A stretch of 64,000 nt of DNA from CAVZTA01 sp963778025. GTDB taxonomy: Bacteria > Chloroflexota > Limnocylindria > Limnocylindrales > CSP1-4. Each line of letters begins with the position of its first letter. Position 1 is the first letter of the stretch. The DNA is taken from assembly GCA_963778025.1 (NCBI GenBank), contig CAVZTA010000008.1, forward strand, positions 62,001 to 126,000. The letters run 5' to 3'. This document shows, piece after piece, positions 29,221 through 38,804 of this stretch. The position numbers were made by a program, and so were the translations under genes. The notes under the pieces are model-generated. The model ran no database searches. It was given only the letters and a program-made list of their open reading frames with translations, and had not been told where the DNA came from.

Positions 29221-30216
29221 CCCTGCACCTCCGGCCACGCGGGATCCTCCAACAGCGCCGCAAGCTCGTCCCGCGGCAGGTCCGCACCCAGGCCCAGGGC
29301 CAGCGCGATCCGCGCCTTCGGTCCGCTCAGGTGACCCGCGAGCATCGCGCCCGCCCGCACCCAGGTCGCCCCGCCACCGGGGAACGCGTAGCCCGTCGTG
29401 GCCCGCCCGCCGCCGGTCCGGGTCGTCAGCGCCACCGGGATCCCGTCCGCCATCGCCCGCGACGCCGCCTCCAGCAGCCCCGGCGACGTGTTCCCGACCC
29501 CGGTCGCCGCCACGACGAGGCCCTCGGCACCGGCCGCCACCGCCGCATCGACCAGCGTGCCGTCCATGCCCGTCACGGCCGTGATGAGGTGGACGCCGCT
29601 CGCTCGCGGTGCTCGTGGACAGGTGCCTCCGCGGACCCCGCGGACGGAACAGCGACACGCGACCGCCGATCACCGTGCCCAGCGAGCCGGCGTTCGGGCT
29701 CCGGAACGTCGTGAGCGACGAGGCGTGGGTCTTCACGACGTCGTCGGCCGCCTCGATCGTCCCGCCCAGGACCACCGTGACGCCGGAGCCGCGGAGGAGC
29801 GGCGACGCCGCCGCGGCCACCGCATCGCGCAGGTTGGCGGGCCCGTCGTACCCCGGCTCGGAGGCGCTGCGCATCGCGCCCGTGACGACGACCGGCTTCG
29901 GCCCCTCGAGCAGCAGGTCCCAGCAGAACGCCGTCTCCTCGATCGAGTCGGTCCCCTGGACGACGACCGCCCCATCGACCGTCGGGTCGGCGAGCTGCGC
30001 CGCGAGGACCGCGAAGATCTCGAGGAGCTTCGTCGGCGTGAAGTGCGACGCCGGCGTGCGACCCAGGTCGACCGGCACCAGCGTGGCGTATGCGTCGAGG
30101 CCCGGCGTCCGCGCGAGGATCGCCGCCCCGTCGAGCGTCGGCACGTTCCCTCCCGCGACCGGATCCACGGTCATCGAGATCGTGCCGCCGGTGAACAGGA
30201 CGGCGAGCCGGGGCAT
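29217..30216 (-). CDS. L-asparaginase, frame broken by a 4-bp duplication
   Basis: 331 residues once four bases are removed. The N-terminus has the catalytic-Thr motif LAVLFTGGTISM and the second motif VVVQGTDSIEETAF, plus VVVTGAMRSASEPGYDG. Near 29600 the coding strand reads GCGAGCGAGCGG, a tandem GAGC, and the frame changes from STSTAS to GVHLITAVTGMDGTLVDAAV. The C-terminal domain is normal (GNTSPGLLEAASRAMADGIP). Start ATG is five bases from the MFS stop. Hydrolyses asparagine to aspartate and ammonia; an amidohydrolase follows and an exporter precedes it in one coupled unit. Confidence 0.88.
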
Positions 30217-30220
30217 CGCC

Positions 30221-31885
30221 CTAGACGTCCGGGTCCGGACCGCGGCCACCGACTTCGTCGTCCCGGCTCAGGGCATCCTCGGCTCGCGCCACGGGTCCCG
30301 GGCGCCACACGCCGGAGCGCATCGCTTCGCTGGTCTCGAGGCGGAGCTGCTCGGGGAGCTCCGCGTGGATCGCCACCGATGCCGGGTCCACCGGCTGCGA
30401 GATCGCGCCATCGGCCCGTGCCGCACTCTCGGCGACCTGGAGCGGCCCGCGCTTGACGATCGAGGCGACGCCCGAGATGAGCACGAACATCGCGACCAGC
30501 AGGAGCACGTTGGTCGTCCCGATCAGGTCCGAGATGGGACCGACCAGGATGATCGGCAGGAAGCTCGCGACCGACACGAGCATGTTGAGGATGCCGAAGA
30601 CGCGGCCGCGGACGTCCGCCGGCAGGTCCTCCTGGAGCTGCGTCTGCGACGGGATGGCCACGGCCGCGTAGGCGATGCCCGCCAGCCACGCGATGAACAC
30701 GACGATCGCGAGCAGCGACGTGATCGACGACACGACGCCCGAGACCCGCCCTGGGACCACCTGCTCCGCCCCGCGCAGGAGCATCGAGATCGGGCCGGCG
30801 ATCGCCAGCAGCGCGAGGAGGATGCCCAGGGCGACCATCGCGACCTCGATGACGCGACGCCGGGGCAGGTATCGCCCGAAGGTGTTCAGCAGCAGGATGC
30901 CCATCACGACGCCGATGCCCAGCGGCAGGACGACGACCACGAAGTCCTTCGGCTCGAGTCCCAGTGTCTCCGTAGCGAAGGCGGTGCCCAGGACACCCAG
31001 CACGCCGACCAGCGAGGCCGTCACTGCGAGGTACAGGAGCGACCAGGCCACCCGGCGGTTCTCGCGGATGAACGTGATGCCTTCCTGGAGCTGGCGGACC
31101 GTCGATCCGACCGCCTGCTCTGCGTCGTGGATGGCGCTCCGGGCGCCGATGCCGCCGGCCTCGGGATCGGGCGGCGAGGGTGGCAAGGTGAAGCAGAACC
31201 CGGCCGCGACGAGGTACAGCGCCGCGACCAGCAGCAGCAGGGCCGGCGCGCCGGCGATGGTCACGACGATCGGCCCGAGCAGCGCGAAGCCCAGCGCGAA
31301 GGCGGCGTTGAGCGTGATCGTGAAGATGCCGTTGGCGGCGAGGAGCTGCGACCGCGGCACGAGGGCGGGGATCATGGATGCCTCGGCGGGCGCGAAGAAC
31401 ACCGTGATCGTGGACACGGCGATGTTCAGCAGCAGGATCGCCGGCAGGTTCCCGCCGACCAGGAACATCACCACGAACGCCAGCGCTCTGAGCAGGTTCG
31501 TGACGATGAGCACCCAGCGCCGGTCGAGCCGGTCGACGTACACGCCGGCGACGGCCGAGAACAGGACCGCCGGCACGAGGAACGTCAGGATCAGCAGGCT
31601 GACGGCGGTCTTCGAATTGGTGTTCTGCAGGATGATGACGGTCAGGCCGTAGATGACCATGTTCCCGCCGATCTGGGTCGCCGCCTGGGCGAGCCAGAGG
31701 AGCAGGAACGGGCGGTTCTTGAAGACCTCGAGGGCGCTGCCGCCCTCCTCGTCGCCGCCGGTCGCCGCACCGTCGGCGGCGAGCGGCTCGCCCCTCGGCG
31801 CGGCATCGTCGGCCGGACGCGGATCCTTGGTGCGGGGGACGGGGGCGCCACCCGCGAGCTCGCCGTCGGAGCGGCCGATCCTCAC
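30221..31885 (-). CDS. MFS transporter
   Basis: 554 residues from the GTG at 31885 (MRIGRSDGELAGGAP). A polar N-terminal tail of about 55 residues precedes 12 likely membrane helices. Visible are FLLLWLAQAATQIGGNMVIYG (helix 1), AGVYVDRLDRRWVLI (the loop 2-3 signature of MFS_3/enterobactin-exporter-like proteins), LLLLVAALYLVAAGFCFTL and a C-terminal half with VVVVLPLGIGVVMGILLL. The C-terminal tail of about 70 residues is charged. This group usually exports drugs or siderophores; the substrate is unknown. The start overlaps the DUF951 stop (GTGA), which decides the start choice. Confidence 0.88.
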   Translation of the reverse strand: MRIGRSDGELAGGAPVPRTKDPRPADDAAPRGEPLAADGAATGGDEEGGSALEVFKNRPFLLLWLAQAATQIGGNMVIYGLTVIILQNTNSKTAVSLLILTFLVPAVLFSAVAGVYVDRLDRRWVLIVTNLLRALAFVVMFLVGGNLPAILLLNIAVSTITVFFAPAEASMIPALVPRSQLLAANGIFTITLNAAFALGFALLGPIVVTIAGAPALLLLVAALYLVAAGFCFTLPPSPPDPEAGGIGARSAIHDAEQAVGSTVRQLQEGITFIRENRRVAWSLLYLAVTASLVGVLGVLGTAFATETLGLEPKDFVVVVLPLGIGVVMGILLLNTFGRYLPRRRVIEVAMVALGILLALLAIAGPISMLLRGAEQVVPGRVSGVVSSITSLLAIVVFIAWLAGIAYAAVAIPSQTQLQEDLPADVRGRVFGILNMLVSVASFLPIILVGPISDLIGTTNVLLLVAMFVLISGVASIVKRGPLQVAESAARADGAISQPVDPASVAIHAELPEQLRLETSEAMRSGVWRPGPVARAEDALSRDDEVGGRGPDPDV

Positions 31886-32148
31886 CGGGCCGGAGCGGCC
31901 GAGGGGTCGGACCCGCTCGCCGGCGTGACCGCCGCGGTGAGCGCGGGGTCGCCACGCTCGACGAAGGCGGCGAGGCGGCGCTCGAGCGTGGCCCGGGCGA
32001 GCATCACGCGGCGGCCGCACGTCGTGCAGCGCAGGCCGATATCGGCACCCAGACGCTCCACGCGCCAGTCGGTCCCGCCGCAGGGATGCGCGCGCCGGAG
32101 GCGGACGACATCGCCGAGGAGCAGCTCGAGCACCGGGCCGGAGGACAT
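31882..32148 (-). CDS. DUF951 family protein
   Basis: 88 residues. The motif string GDVVRLRRAHPCGGTDW, then GADIGLRCTTCGRRVMLAR and a helical LERRLAAF, is the DUF951 pattern, with HPCG plus CxxC as a likely metal or nucleic-acid site. The last 20 residues are Ala/Pro-rich. Small proteins of this family occur widely in Firmicutes and Chloroflexota; function unknown. First gene of the coupled unit with the MFS transporter, asparaginase and amidohydrolase. Confidence 0.87.
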   Translation of the reverse strand: MSSGPVLELLLGDVVRLRRAHPCGGTDWRVERLGADIGLRCTTCGRRVMLARATLERRLAAFVERGDPALTAAVTPASGSDPSAAPAR

Positions 32149-32367
32149 CGGCCGGAACGGTAGCAGAGGTTCTGGAACCGCTCCCGCCCGTCGCTCTCGC
32201 AGTGAGCAACTACGACAAGTCTGGAACCGAACGTCCGAGCGGATCGCTGGCTCCTGGACAGCAGATGACGGATCCAGTCACGCTCGCGGCAGCGCTGCTG
32301 CCGACGGATCAGCGGCGCGACCAGGCTCGTACGTTCCCATGTGCTGTGTGGCAGGCAGCACCCGGTC

Positions 32368-33045
32368 TCAGAGGTGCGGTTGACCGTTCGTCGGGACGAG
32401 GTCCCGATCCGTGGCCGGCAGGTCGATGGAGTCCAGCGCCTCGACCTCGATGAGGACCTCCGGGAAGCGCGCGCCGAGCTGCGCGATCGGTCCGCCCACC
32501 CGCGTCAGCGAGCCCGTCAGGATCGACGGCGTCCCGATCGCGCGGATGTGCACGGGGTTGCCCAGCGGCCGCTCCCCGAGCGTCAGCGACCCGCCCGCCC
32601 CGGCGACCACGGCTCCGGGCACGATCCGCACGTCCTCGACCGCGATCGCCTCCGCCCCCGCGTTCCGGAGCTCGTTGAGGAGATCCTCGACGCCGTCACC
32701 GGGGAGTGGCCCGGCGACCGTCACCTCGACCCCCGGTCCGCGCACCGGCGCCAGCCCGATCCATGCCTTCACGCGGGCGAGGTCCGACCTGACCGCGTCG
32801 ATCGACGAGTCGCCGCGGATCCGGCCCTGGGTCAGGTCGGTCGCCTGCGCCTCGAGCGTGGAGATCTCGTCGCGCAGCTGATCGTTGCGCGTCGAGAGGT
32901 TGGCGACGAGGACCGTCAGCTCCTGCGCGGACTCCCCGGTCAGTCCGGGCGCCGACGCCTGCGACTTCAGCTGGACCACGACGAGGAAGCCGAGGATGGC
33001 GCAGACCGCCGTCAGCGCGGTGCGGTTCGCGGCTCGGCGGAACAT
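32368..33045 (-). CDS. DUF881 family membrane-anchored protein (second of tandem)
   Basis: 225 residues. One N-terminal membrane segment (ALTAVCAILGFLVVVQL) is followed by a coiled coil (LSTRNDQLRDEISTLEAQATDL) and the DUF881 fold: VRGPGVEVTVAGPLPG, DLLNELRNAGAEAIAVEDVR, then GNPVHIRAIGTPSILTGSL. It is a clear paralogue of the gene immediately upstream, whose stop codon lies two bases before this ATG. DUF881 pairs are common near cell-division genes in Gram-positive bacteria; there is no experimental role to assign. Confidence 0.85.
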   Translation of the reverse strand: MFRRAANRTALTAVCAILGFLVVVQLKSQASAPGLTGESAQELTVLVANLSTRNDQLRDEISTLEAQATDLTQGRIRGDSSIDAVRSDLARVKAWIGLAPVRGPGVEVTVAGPLPGDGVEDLLNELRNAGAEAIAVEDVRIVPGAVVAGAGGSLTLGERPLGNPVHIRAIGTPSILTGSLTRVGGPIAQLGARFPEVLIEVEALDSIDLPATDRDLVPTNGQPHL

Positions 33046-33047
33046 CG

Positions 33048-33800
33048 TCAGGGCGCCGGGCTGGGCACCGTCCGGGCGTTCCGGAGGGTGACGCTGCCGG
33101 CGTACGCCGGGAGGTCGACCGCGTCGGACTCGGCGAACGAGATCTTGAGGCCGAACGTGACCGACCGCTGTTGCACGAAGTCGGCGAAGCCCTGGCTCGC
33201 ACGAAGCCGATCGAACAGGTCGCGCGGTCCGATCGCCGCGACGTCGAACGGCGGCGCGAGATAGGCCGAGTTCACGAGGACCGAGCCGCCGATATCGACG
33301 ATGGCGGTGGGTCCGCTGACCCGCTCGCCGTTCACGGCGATCGCCTCGGCGCCCGCGAGCCACAGCTCTTCGACCACGGTCCGGACGTCGTCGCCGCTGA
33401 CCAGGAAGTCCGCCGCATCGGCGTCGCCCGGTGCGGCGGCCGGCGAATCCTCGAGCTTCAGGACGAAGCCGTGACCGCGCAGCGGGACGAGGCCGGCCGC
33501 GATGCGCGCCTGGTCCAGCTGGGCATTCAGCTCCTTCGTCAGCGCCGCGCTGCCCTGCCCCGCCGCCTCGAGTGACCCGATCTGCGTGCGCAGGTCGAGG
33601 ATCCGCTGCTTGAGCGACTCCTGCTGCCGCTGCAGGTCGAGCGCCGTCTCCACGAGCGGCGTGCGCTCCTGGCTCGTGTAGCGCACGCGGGGCCCTTCCG
33701 ACGCGATCTGGGCCGCGATCAGGAAGCCCAGGACCAGGAGCGCGCCGCCGAGCGTGATCTGCCAGGACGGGATGGCGCGGATGCGCGCGGCCAGGGTCAT
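33048..33800 (-). CDS. DUF881 family membrane-anchored protein (first of tandem)
   Basis: 250 residues with the same plan as its neighbour: membrane segment ITLGGALLVLGFLIAAQIA, coiled coil LVETALDLQRQQESLKQRIL, then VVEELWLAGAEAIAVNGERV and VLVNSAYLAPPFDVAAIGP. The two products share layout but only moderate sequence, so the duplication is old. The ATG overlaps the stop of the peptidase gene (ATGA), which supports co-translation. Confidence 0.87.
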   Translation of the reverse strand: MTLAARIRAIPSWQITLGGALLVLGFLIAAQIASEGPRVRYTSQERTPLVETALDLQRQQESLKQRILDLRTQIGSLEAAGQGSAALTKELNAQLDQARIAAGLVPLRGHGFVLKLEDSPAAAPGDADAADFLVSGDDVRTVVEELWLAGAEAIAVNGERVSGPTAIVDIGGSVLVNSAYLAPPFDVAAIGPRDLFDRLRASQGFADFVQQRSVTFGLKISFAESDAVDLPAYAGSVTLRNARTVPSPAP

Positions 33801-35197
33801 GGCCGGCGCCCCGAGGGCCGGCCCAGGACGAGCCCGAGGACGACGGCTCCCGCGATGACGAGGACCGCGAGGAGGATGGGTGTGAGGTCGGGCGCGGCAG
33901 CGGTGGAGCGGTCGCTCGCGGGTGGCGCCGCCGTCGGCTTGACAGAGGCGCTCACCGCCGGCGTCGGGCGGGCGGTCGGGGATGCCGTCGGAGCGGCGGG
34001 AGCGCTGGCGCTCGGGGCCGGCGGCACGCTCGCCGCTGCGTCCCAGCCGGGCGGTACCGGCCCGGGCGACGCCGGAACGGGTCCCCGCGGCTTCGGCGCA
34101 GCGATCCCGAGGTCCTCGAACCAGGCCGCCTGGAACGTGGCGAAGTCCTCGCCCAGTGCCCGCCCGAACGCGGCGTCGTCGGACAGGCCGTCCTTGTACT
34201 GCTTGACCAGCGCGACGAGACCGTCGCGGCTATGGCGCCGCACCAGGAAGTCCACCGCCGACACCGATTCGGCGTACGCGAGCGAGAACCCGTCGAACGT
34301 CGTCGGGAACTGGCCGCTCAACGCGGTGAGCGGCATCAGCTCGCCACTCCGCGCCGCGCGGTCCACCTCGCCGCGATCGTTCTGGTCGTAGCCCTGCGAC
34401 AGGTACACCGCCAGCCCCTCGTTCAGCCAGCGCGGCGGGAAGCGGTACGGATTGTCGACCGCCGTATCGAACACCAGATGGGTGAGCTCGTGGGGCACGA
34501 CGATGCCCACCCAGGCATCGTCGATCTCGGACGGCGTGATGAGCGCGAAGAGCGTCCGGATGTCGCTGTGCGCCTGGCCGCCGACGTTCTCGCGCGTCCC
34601 CGGACCGAGCGCGTCGCGGAACGCGTCCTGGTCGGCGTAGATGAAGAAGTCGATCGGGTCGCGCTCCTCGACACCCAGGAGCTGCGAGGTATCGCGGATG
34701 GCGTCCTCGCCGATCTTCAGCGCCCGCTGCCCGAACGCGTCGCCGCCCTCGGTCCAGTGGACCCGGACGAGGTCGCCCTCGACGGTCTTCCAGTCGAACC
34801 GCGTGTCCGCGTACCGGACCGCGATCGAGTCGCTGACCGTCGTGGAGCCGTCGGCTGCGTAGGCGACCCACTGGCCGGTCAGCCTCGTGTTCGGGACGAG
34901 GTGCCCGTCGCGCCGCACGTCCCAGCCCGCCGTGACCCGGTGTGCGCCCTGCCCCGATGGCACGCTGACCGGGAAGATGACCGGACCGACCGTGTCCGGC
35001 CGGCGGACCCGCAGCTCGAGCCGATCGGGACTCGTCGCCGCGTCGAGCTGGATGGAGAACTCGACGCCGTCGTCGTAGGTCGCCGTTGCCTGGGGGTCGC
35101 TGAACGTCGCGCCGGCCGCCCGGACCACCGCGGCCGCCGGCAGGAGCGTCACCATGAGCGTCGCCGCGACGAGGAGCGCCCGAAGTCCGCGTGTCAT
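33797..35197 (-). CDS. Secreted peptidase MA family metallohydrolase with C-terminal membrane anchor
   Basis: 466 residues. Signal peptide MTRGLRALLVAATLMVTLLPAAAVVRA. A beta-sandwich region (about 30-150) precedes the gluzincin domain, with zinc motif VVPHELTHLVF (HExxH) and downstream WLNEGLAVYLSQGYD supplying the third ligand Glu. A Pro/Ala/Ser-rich linker of about 70 residues leads to a final membrane helix (ILLAVLVIAGAVVLGLVLG), so the enzyme is tethered outside the cell. It overlaps by 4 nt both its upstream neighbour (substrate-binding protein) and its downstream one (DUF881). The target protein is unknown. Confidence 0.86.
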   Translation of the reverse strand: MTRGLRALLVAATLMVTLLPAAAVVRAAGATFSDPQATATYDDGVEFSIQLDAATSPDRLELRVRRPDTVGPVIFPVSVPSGQGAHRVTAGWDVRRDGHLVPNTRLTGQWVAYAADGSTTVSDSIAVRYADTRFDWKTVEGDLVRVHWTEGGDAFGQRALKIGEDAIRDTSQLLGVEERDPIDFFIYADQDAFRDALGPGTRENVGGQAHSDIRTLFALITPSEIDDAWVGIVVPHELTHLVFDTAVDNPYRFPPRWLNEGLAVYLSQGYDQNDRGEVDRAARSGELMPLTALSGQFPTTFDGFSLAYAESVSAVDFLVRRHSRDGLVALVKQYKDGLSDDAAFGRALGEDFATFQAAWFEDLGIAAPKPRGPVPASPGPVPPGWDAAASVPPAPSASAPAAPTASPTARPTPAVSASVKPTAAPPASDRSTAAAPDLTPILLAVLVIAGAVVLGLVLGRPSGRRP

Positions 35198-36850
35198 CCG
35201 CCGTCCGCCCAGGCGAGCCCGGCGTAGCGCAGGATGCCCATGCCGTTGGGCGTCGCCCCGAGCAGCCCGGGCCGGGTCAGGGACCAGGCCGTCCCGTACG
35301 TCACCGGCAGCGCCGGCGCCTCGTCGCGCACGGTCGCGAGCGCCCGTCCGTAGGCCGCGCCGGCCGCTGCCGCGTCGGTCGTCGAGCCCGCCTCGGCGAT
35401 CGCGTCGTCGAACGCGGGTGACTGCCAGCGACCCTCGTTCGCGGTCGAGCCGGAGCCCAGGAGCACGCCCAGGAAGTCGTTGGGGCTCGGGTAGTCCGCG
35501 ACCCAGATGATCGACCACATCGCCGGGGGATCGTGGTCCAGGCGACCCGTGTAGTCGCCGAAGTCCATCGTCGCGTAGTCGACGCGAACGCCCAGGTGCT
35601 CGCGCAGGTCGGCGACGACGGCGTCGTCGTGACCCCCACCGGACGTGATGAACTCGACGGGCGGGAGCGTCCGCGGATCCACGCCGGCCTCGGCCAGCAG
35701 CCGCTTCGCGCCGTCCGGGTCGAACGGTGGGCGGTAATCGCCATCGGGCCGCCCGGGGATGCCGAGCGGGACCATGCCCGGTCGCGGGCACGGAGCTGCT
35801 GGCGTCGTCGAGCCCCGCGATCCGCCGCCAGTCGACGGCCATCGCGAACGCCCGGCGCACGCGGGCGTCGTCGAACGGCGGCTTCGTCGTGTCGAAGGCG
35901 TAGTACTCGAGCGTGAGCGACGGCACCTCGCGGAGCGTCGGCCCGAGGTCCTTGTCGTAGGCGATCCAGCGGGCGTCGAGGTCGCCGATGGGCGCGACAT
36001 CGAGCTGGCCGTCCGCGAATGCCTCGACGGGGCTGCGTCCGGCCAGGTCGGTGACCACGGTGATCTGCTTGATCGGCGGCGAGCCCGCCCAGTAGCGGTC
36101 GTTCGCGGTGAGCTCCAGCTTGTCGCCCGAGACGCCGGTCACGCGGTAGCCACCGCTGCCGACGAAACCGTGGGCGGCGAGCGGCACGTCGCGCTCGGTC
36201 ATCGAGGCGGGCACGACACCCAGGGGCGGCGACGACGCGATGGACGGGAAGTCGGCGGCGGGTCGCGCGAGGTCGACGACCACCCGCCGGTCGCCGTCCG
36301 CGCTGAGCCCGATGGCGGTGGGATCCGCCGCCGTCCCGGCAAGGATCTCGGGCACGCCCTTCACATCCGCCAGGAGCGATGCGAGCGGGGACAGCGAGCC
36401 CGGCGTCACCAGCCGCCGCCACGACCGCACCACGTCTGCGGCGACGAGCGGGGTGCCGTCCGAGAACTCCAACCCATCGCGCAGCTGGAACACGACGCGT
36501 CGCCCGCCGTCCTCGACCGTCCACGACTCGGCGAGCGCGGGGCGGAGCGTCAGGCTGGCGTCGAACACGGTGAGCGTCTCGAACAGCTGGGCGACGATGG
36601 CCGCGCTGGCGGCGTCACCGTGCCGCGCCGGGTCGATCGACGACGGCTGGCTCGCGAGGATCGTCGCGGAGCCGGTGCTCGCCGAGCCCGCGGCGATGGG
36701 TCGATCGGTCGACGGCAGGACGCCCGGCAGGCGTGGCACCACCAGCGCCGCGACGACGAGCAGGGCGAGGACGGCGATGACGATCCGACGGACACGCGAG
36801 GGCGGGACAGGCTCACCCCCCGGCTCGTCGGGGATCAGGTCCGCAGCCAC
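35194..36850 (-). CDS. Peptide ABC transporter substrate-binding protein, membrane-anchored, one apparent frameshift
   Basis: 551 residues after skipping one G of GGG near 35777. The N-terminus has a single membrane segment (IVIAVLALLVVAALVVPRL) without a lipobox. The SBP_bac_5 fold then reads LTLRPALAESWTVEDGGRRV, FQLRDGLEFSDGTPLVAADV and VRRAFAMAVDWRRIAGL. After the break come MVPLGIPGRPDGDYRPPFDP and WSIIWVADYPSPNDFLGVLL. Dpp/Opp-type receptors normally work with permease and ATPase genes, but none lies in this window. It may use distant transporters or act as a sensor. GTG start; the stop overlaps the peptidase ATG. Confidence 0.87.
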
Positions 36851-36996
36851 CAGTCCGGGCCCGGGATCGCCCGGCGTCCGATCCCCGCGGGGAGCACGCG
36901 CTCGACCGGCACGGGGATCCGCGGGCGCGCCGTCCAGGCATAGCCGGACCCGGAGAATCCGGCCAGCAGGGCGATGATGCAGACCCAGCGACGCAC
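36835..36996 (-). CDS. Small putative exported protein
   Basis: 53 residues from a GTG: RRWVCIIALLAGFSGSGYAW resembles a short signal peptide or membrane anchor, then RIPVPVERVLPAGIGRRAIP, ending PDWWLRT. It overlaps the substrate-binding-protein start by 16 bases in another frame, a layout that suggests coupling. No clear ribosome-binding site was found. Codon use and hydrophobic profile look natural, but such a short frame may be chance. Confidence 0.4.
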   Translation of the reverse strand: MRRWVCIIALLAGFSGSGYAWTARPRIPVPVERVLPAGIGRRAIPGPDWWLRT

Positions 36997-37057
36997 CGCG
37001 GGAGTATGCCGCAGGGTCGCCTCGACCGCCCCGGAGGGCCGTTCAGCGGGCAGGAGA

Positions 37058-37113
37058 AGAGGCCTCGCAATGCCACACCGCCGGGGGAACGATGTCGTTC
37101 GTGCGAGGCCTCT
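37058..37113. repeat. Inverted repeat in the cysS upstream region
   Basis: A perfect 12-base inverted repeat, AGAGGCCTCGCA at 37058-37069 and TGCGAGGCCTCT at 37102-37113. Inside is a second small one (GAACGA, TG, TCGTTC). Together they could form a long stem-loop in RNA about 100 bases before the cysS start. No T-tract follows and no T-box motif was recognised, so it is listed as structure of unknown use. Confidence 0.6.
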
Positions 37114-37215
37114 GCGGACAGGAACGACCGACCAGGCGATCCGTTACGGCCCCGCGTGGTGATTTCGGGCACCGGCGGTAGCATCGCGGCATCGCCCTCC
37201 GCCCGGTCCCTGCCC

Positions 37216-38776
37216 GTGACCCTCCGCCTCCGGAACACCCTTGGCCGCGCCATCGAACCCGTCGTCCCGTCGGACGGCGCGCGGGTCCGGATGTACACGT
37301 GCGGGCCGACGGTCTACCGCTGGGCGCACGTCGGCAACCTGCGCACGTATCTGCTCGCCGACTTCATCCGCCGCGCGCTGCTGTACCACGGCGTCGACGT
37401 GCTCCACGTGAAGAACATCACCGACGTCGGCCACCTCCGCGACGAACGGTTCGACCGGGGTGAGGACCGCATGCTCGTCGCCGCGGGCCTCGAAGACCGG
37501 TCGCCGCGCGAGATCGCGGATGCGTACGAGGCGGGCTTCCACGCCGACGAGGCGCGGGTGAACATCCTGCCGGCGCACGTGTTCCCGCGCGCGACGGAGC
37601 ACGTCCCCGAGATGCTCACGCTCGCCGAGGCGCTCGTGGCGAGCGGTCACGCCTACGTATCGCCCGAGCGCAACGTGTACTACGCCGTCGCCTCGTATCC
37701 CGCCTACGGTGAGCTGTCCGGGAACACGCTCGATCACCTCCGAGCCGGCCACCGCGGCGAGGTCGAGCCCGACAAGCGCGACGCCGCCGACTTCGCGCTC
37801 TGGAAGGCGGCCGGCGAAGGGCGGCTCCTGAAGTGGCCCAGCCCGTGGGGCGAGGGGTATCCGGGCTGGCATCTCGAGTGCTCGGCGATGGCGCGGCGGT
37901 ACCTGGGCGATCGGTTCGACCTGCACACGGGCGGCGTCGACAACGTGTTCCCGCACCATGAGGACGAGCTCGCGCAATCGGCGCCCGTCGTCGGCGGGCC
38001 GCTGGCGCGCCACTGGGTCCACGGCGAGCACCTGCTCGCGTCGGGTCAGAAGATGGCGAAGTCGGCGGGCAACTTCGAACGCGTCACGGAGCTGCCGGAC
38101 GGGGTCGAGCCGCTGGCGCTGCGCTATCTCTCGATGACCGTGCGCTATCGGCGGAAGCTCGACTACTCGCCGGCCTCGGTCTCGGGCGCCGCGGCGGCGC
38201 TCCGGTCGCTGCGCTCCCGCCTGGCGGCGCTGGGTCCGCCGCCCCCGGACGGACCGTGGTGCGCGCCCGATCCCCTGGTCGCGGGTGCCGCGCCGGCTCG
38301 ACCGGCAGGGATCGCGGCGGGCCTGACGGGCCACGGGACGCCGCTCGAGGCCGCCTGGCTTCGCGACCGCGCCCACGCGCCCTCGGCGCCGCTGAGCGAC
38401 GCGGGTCGAGCGCTCCACGACCGCTTCGTCGCGGCGCTCGACGACGACCTCGACCTGCCGGCCGCGCTCTCGGTGGTGCGCGAGATCCTGCGCACGGACC
38501 TCCCGGTCGACGAGCGGCGGTGGCTGGTCCTCGACGCGGACATCGTGCTCGGGCTGGACCTCGATCGGGTGTGGGACTGCGGCGCCATCGGAGGCGGCGC
38601 ATCTCGGGGAGCTCGATCCGGCGGCAGCCGCGCTGGTCGACGAGCGAACCCGGGCGCGGGCGGCACGCGACTGGGCCACCGCCGACGCGCTCCGGGACCG
38701 GCTCGCGGCGATGGGCGTCGAGGTCGAGGACCGCCCCGACGGGACGACCGCATGGCGGGTGACGACCCGGGCCTGA
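37216..38776 (+). CDS. cysS: Cysteinyl-tRNA synthetase, one apparent frameshift
   Basis: 519 residues after ignoring one extra base near 38578. The class I core reads LRLRNTLGRAIEPVVPS, MYTCGPTVY (zinc Cys), RWAHVGNLRTYL (HIGH region), GWHLECSAMARRYLG, DLHTGGVDNVFPHHEDELAQ and KMAKSAGNF (KMSKS). The C-terminal helical domain (LHDRFVAALDDDLDLPAALSV) continues, after the break, as AAHLGELDPAAAALVDERTR, then ARDWATADALRDRL and WRVTTRA before TGA. The GTG at 37216 is chosen because homologues begin near LRLxNT; an earlier GTG at 37159 is possible. Convergent with the glycosyltransferase. Confidence 0.93.
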
Positions 38777-38804
38777 ACCCGGGGCGTGTCGGTGCGCTTC
38801 GGCG

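Noticed and set aside
32149..32367. Possible RNA gene or promoter array between the DUF951 and DUF881 genes
   Set aside because: Only a short GGTTC/GAACC palindrome is present; no cloverleaf, conserved box or coding frame.
33797..36850. A single fused binding-protein/peptidase polypeptide
   Set aside because: A one-base insertion near 35777 removes the binding-protein stop; corrected, the genes are separate with an ATGA overlap.
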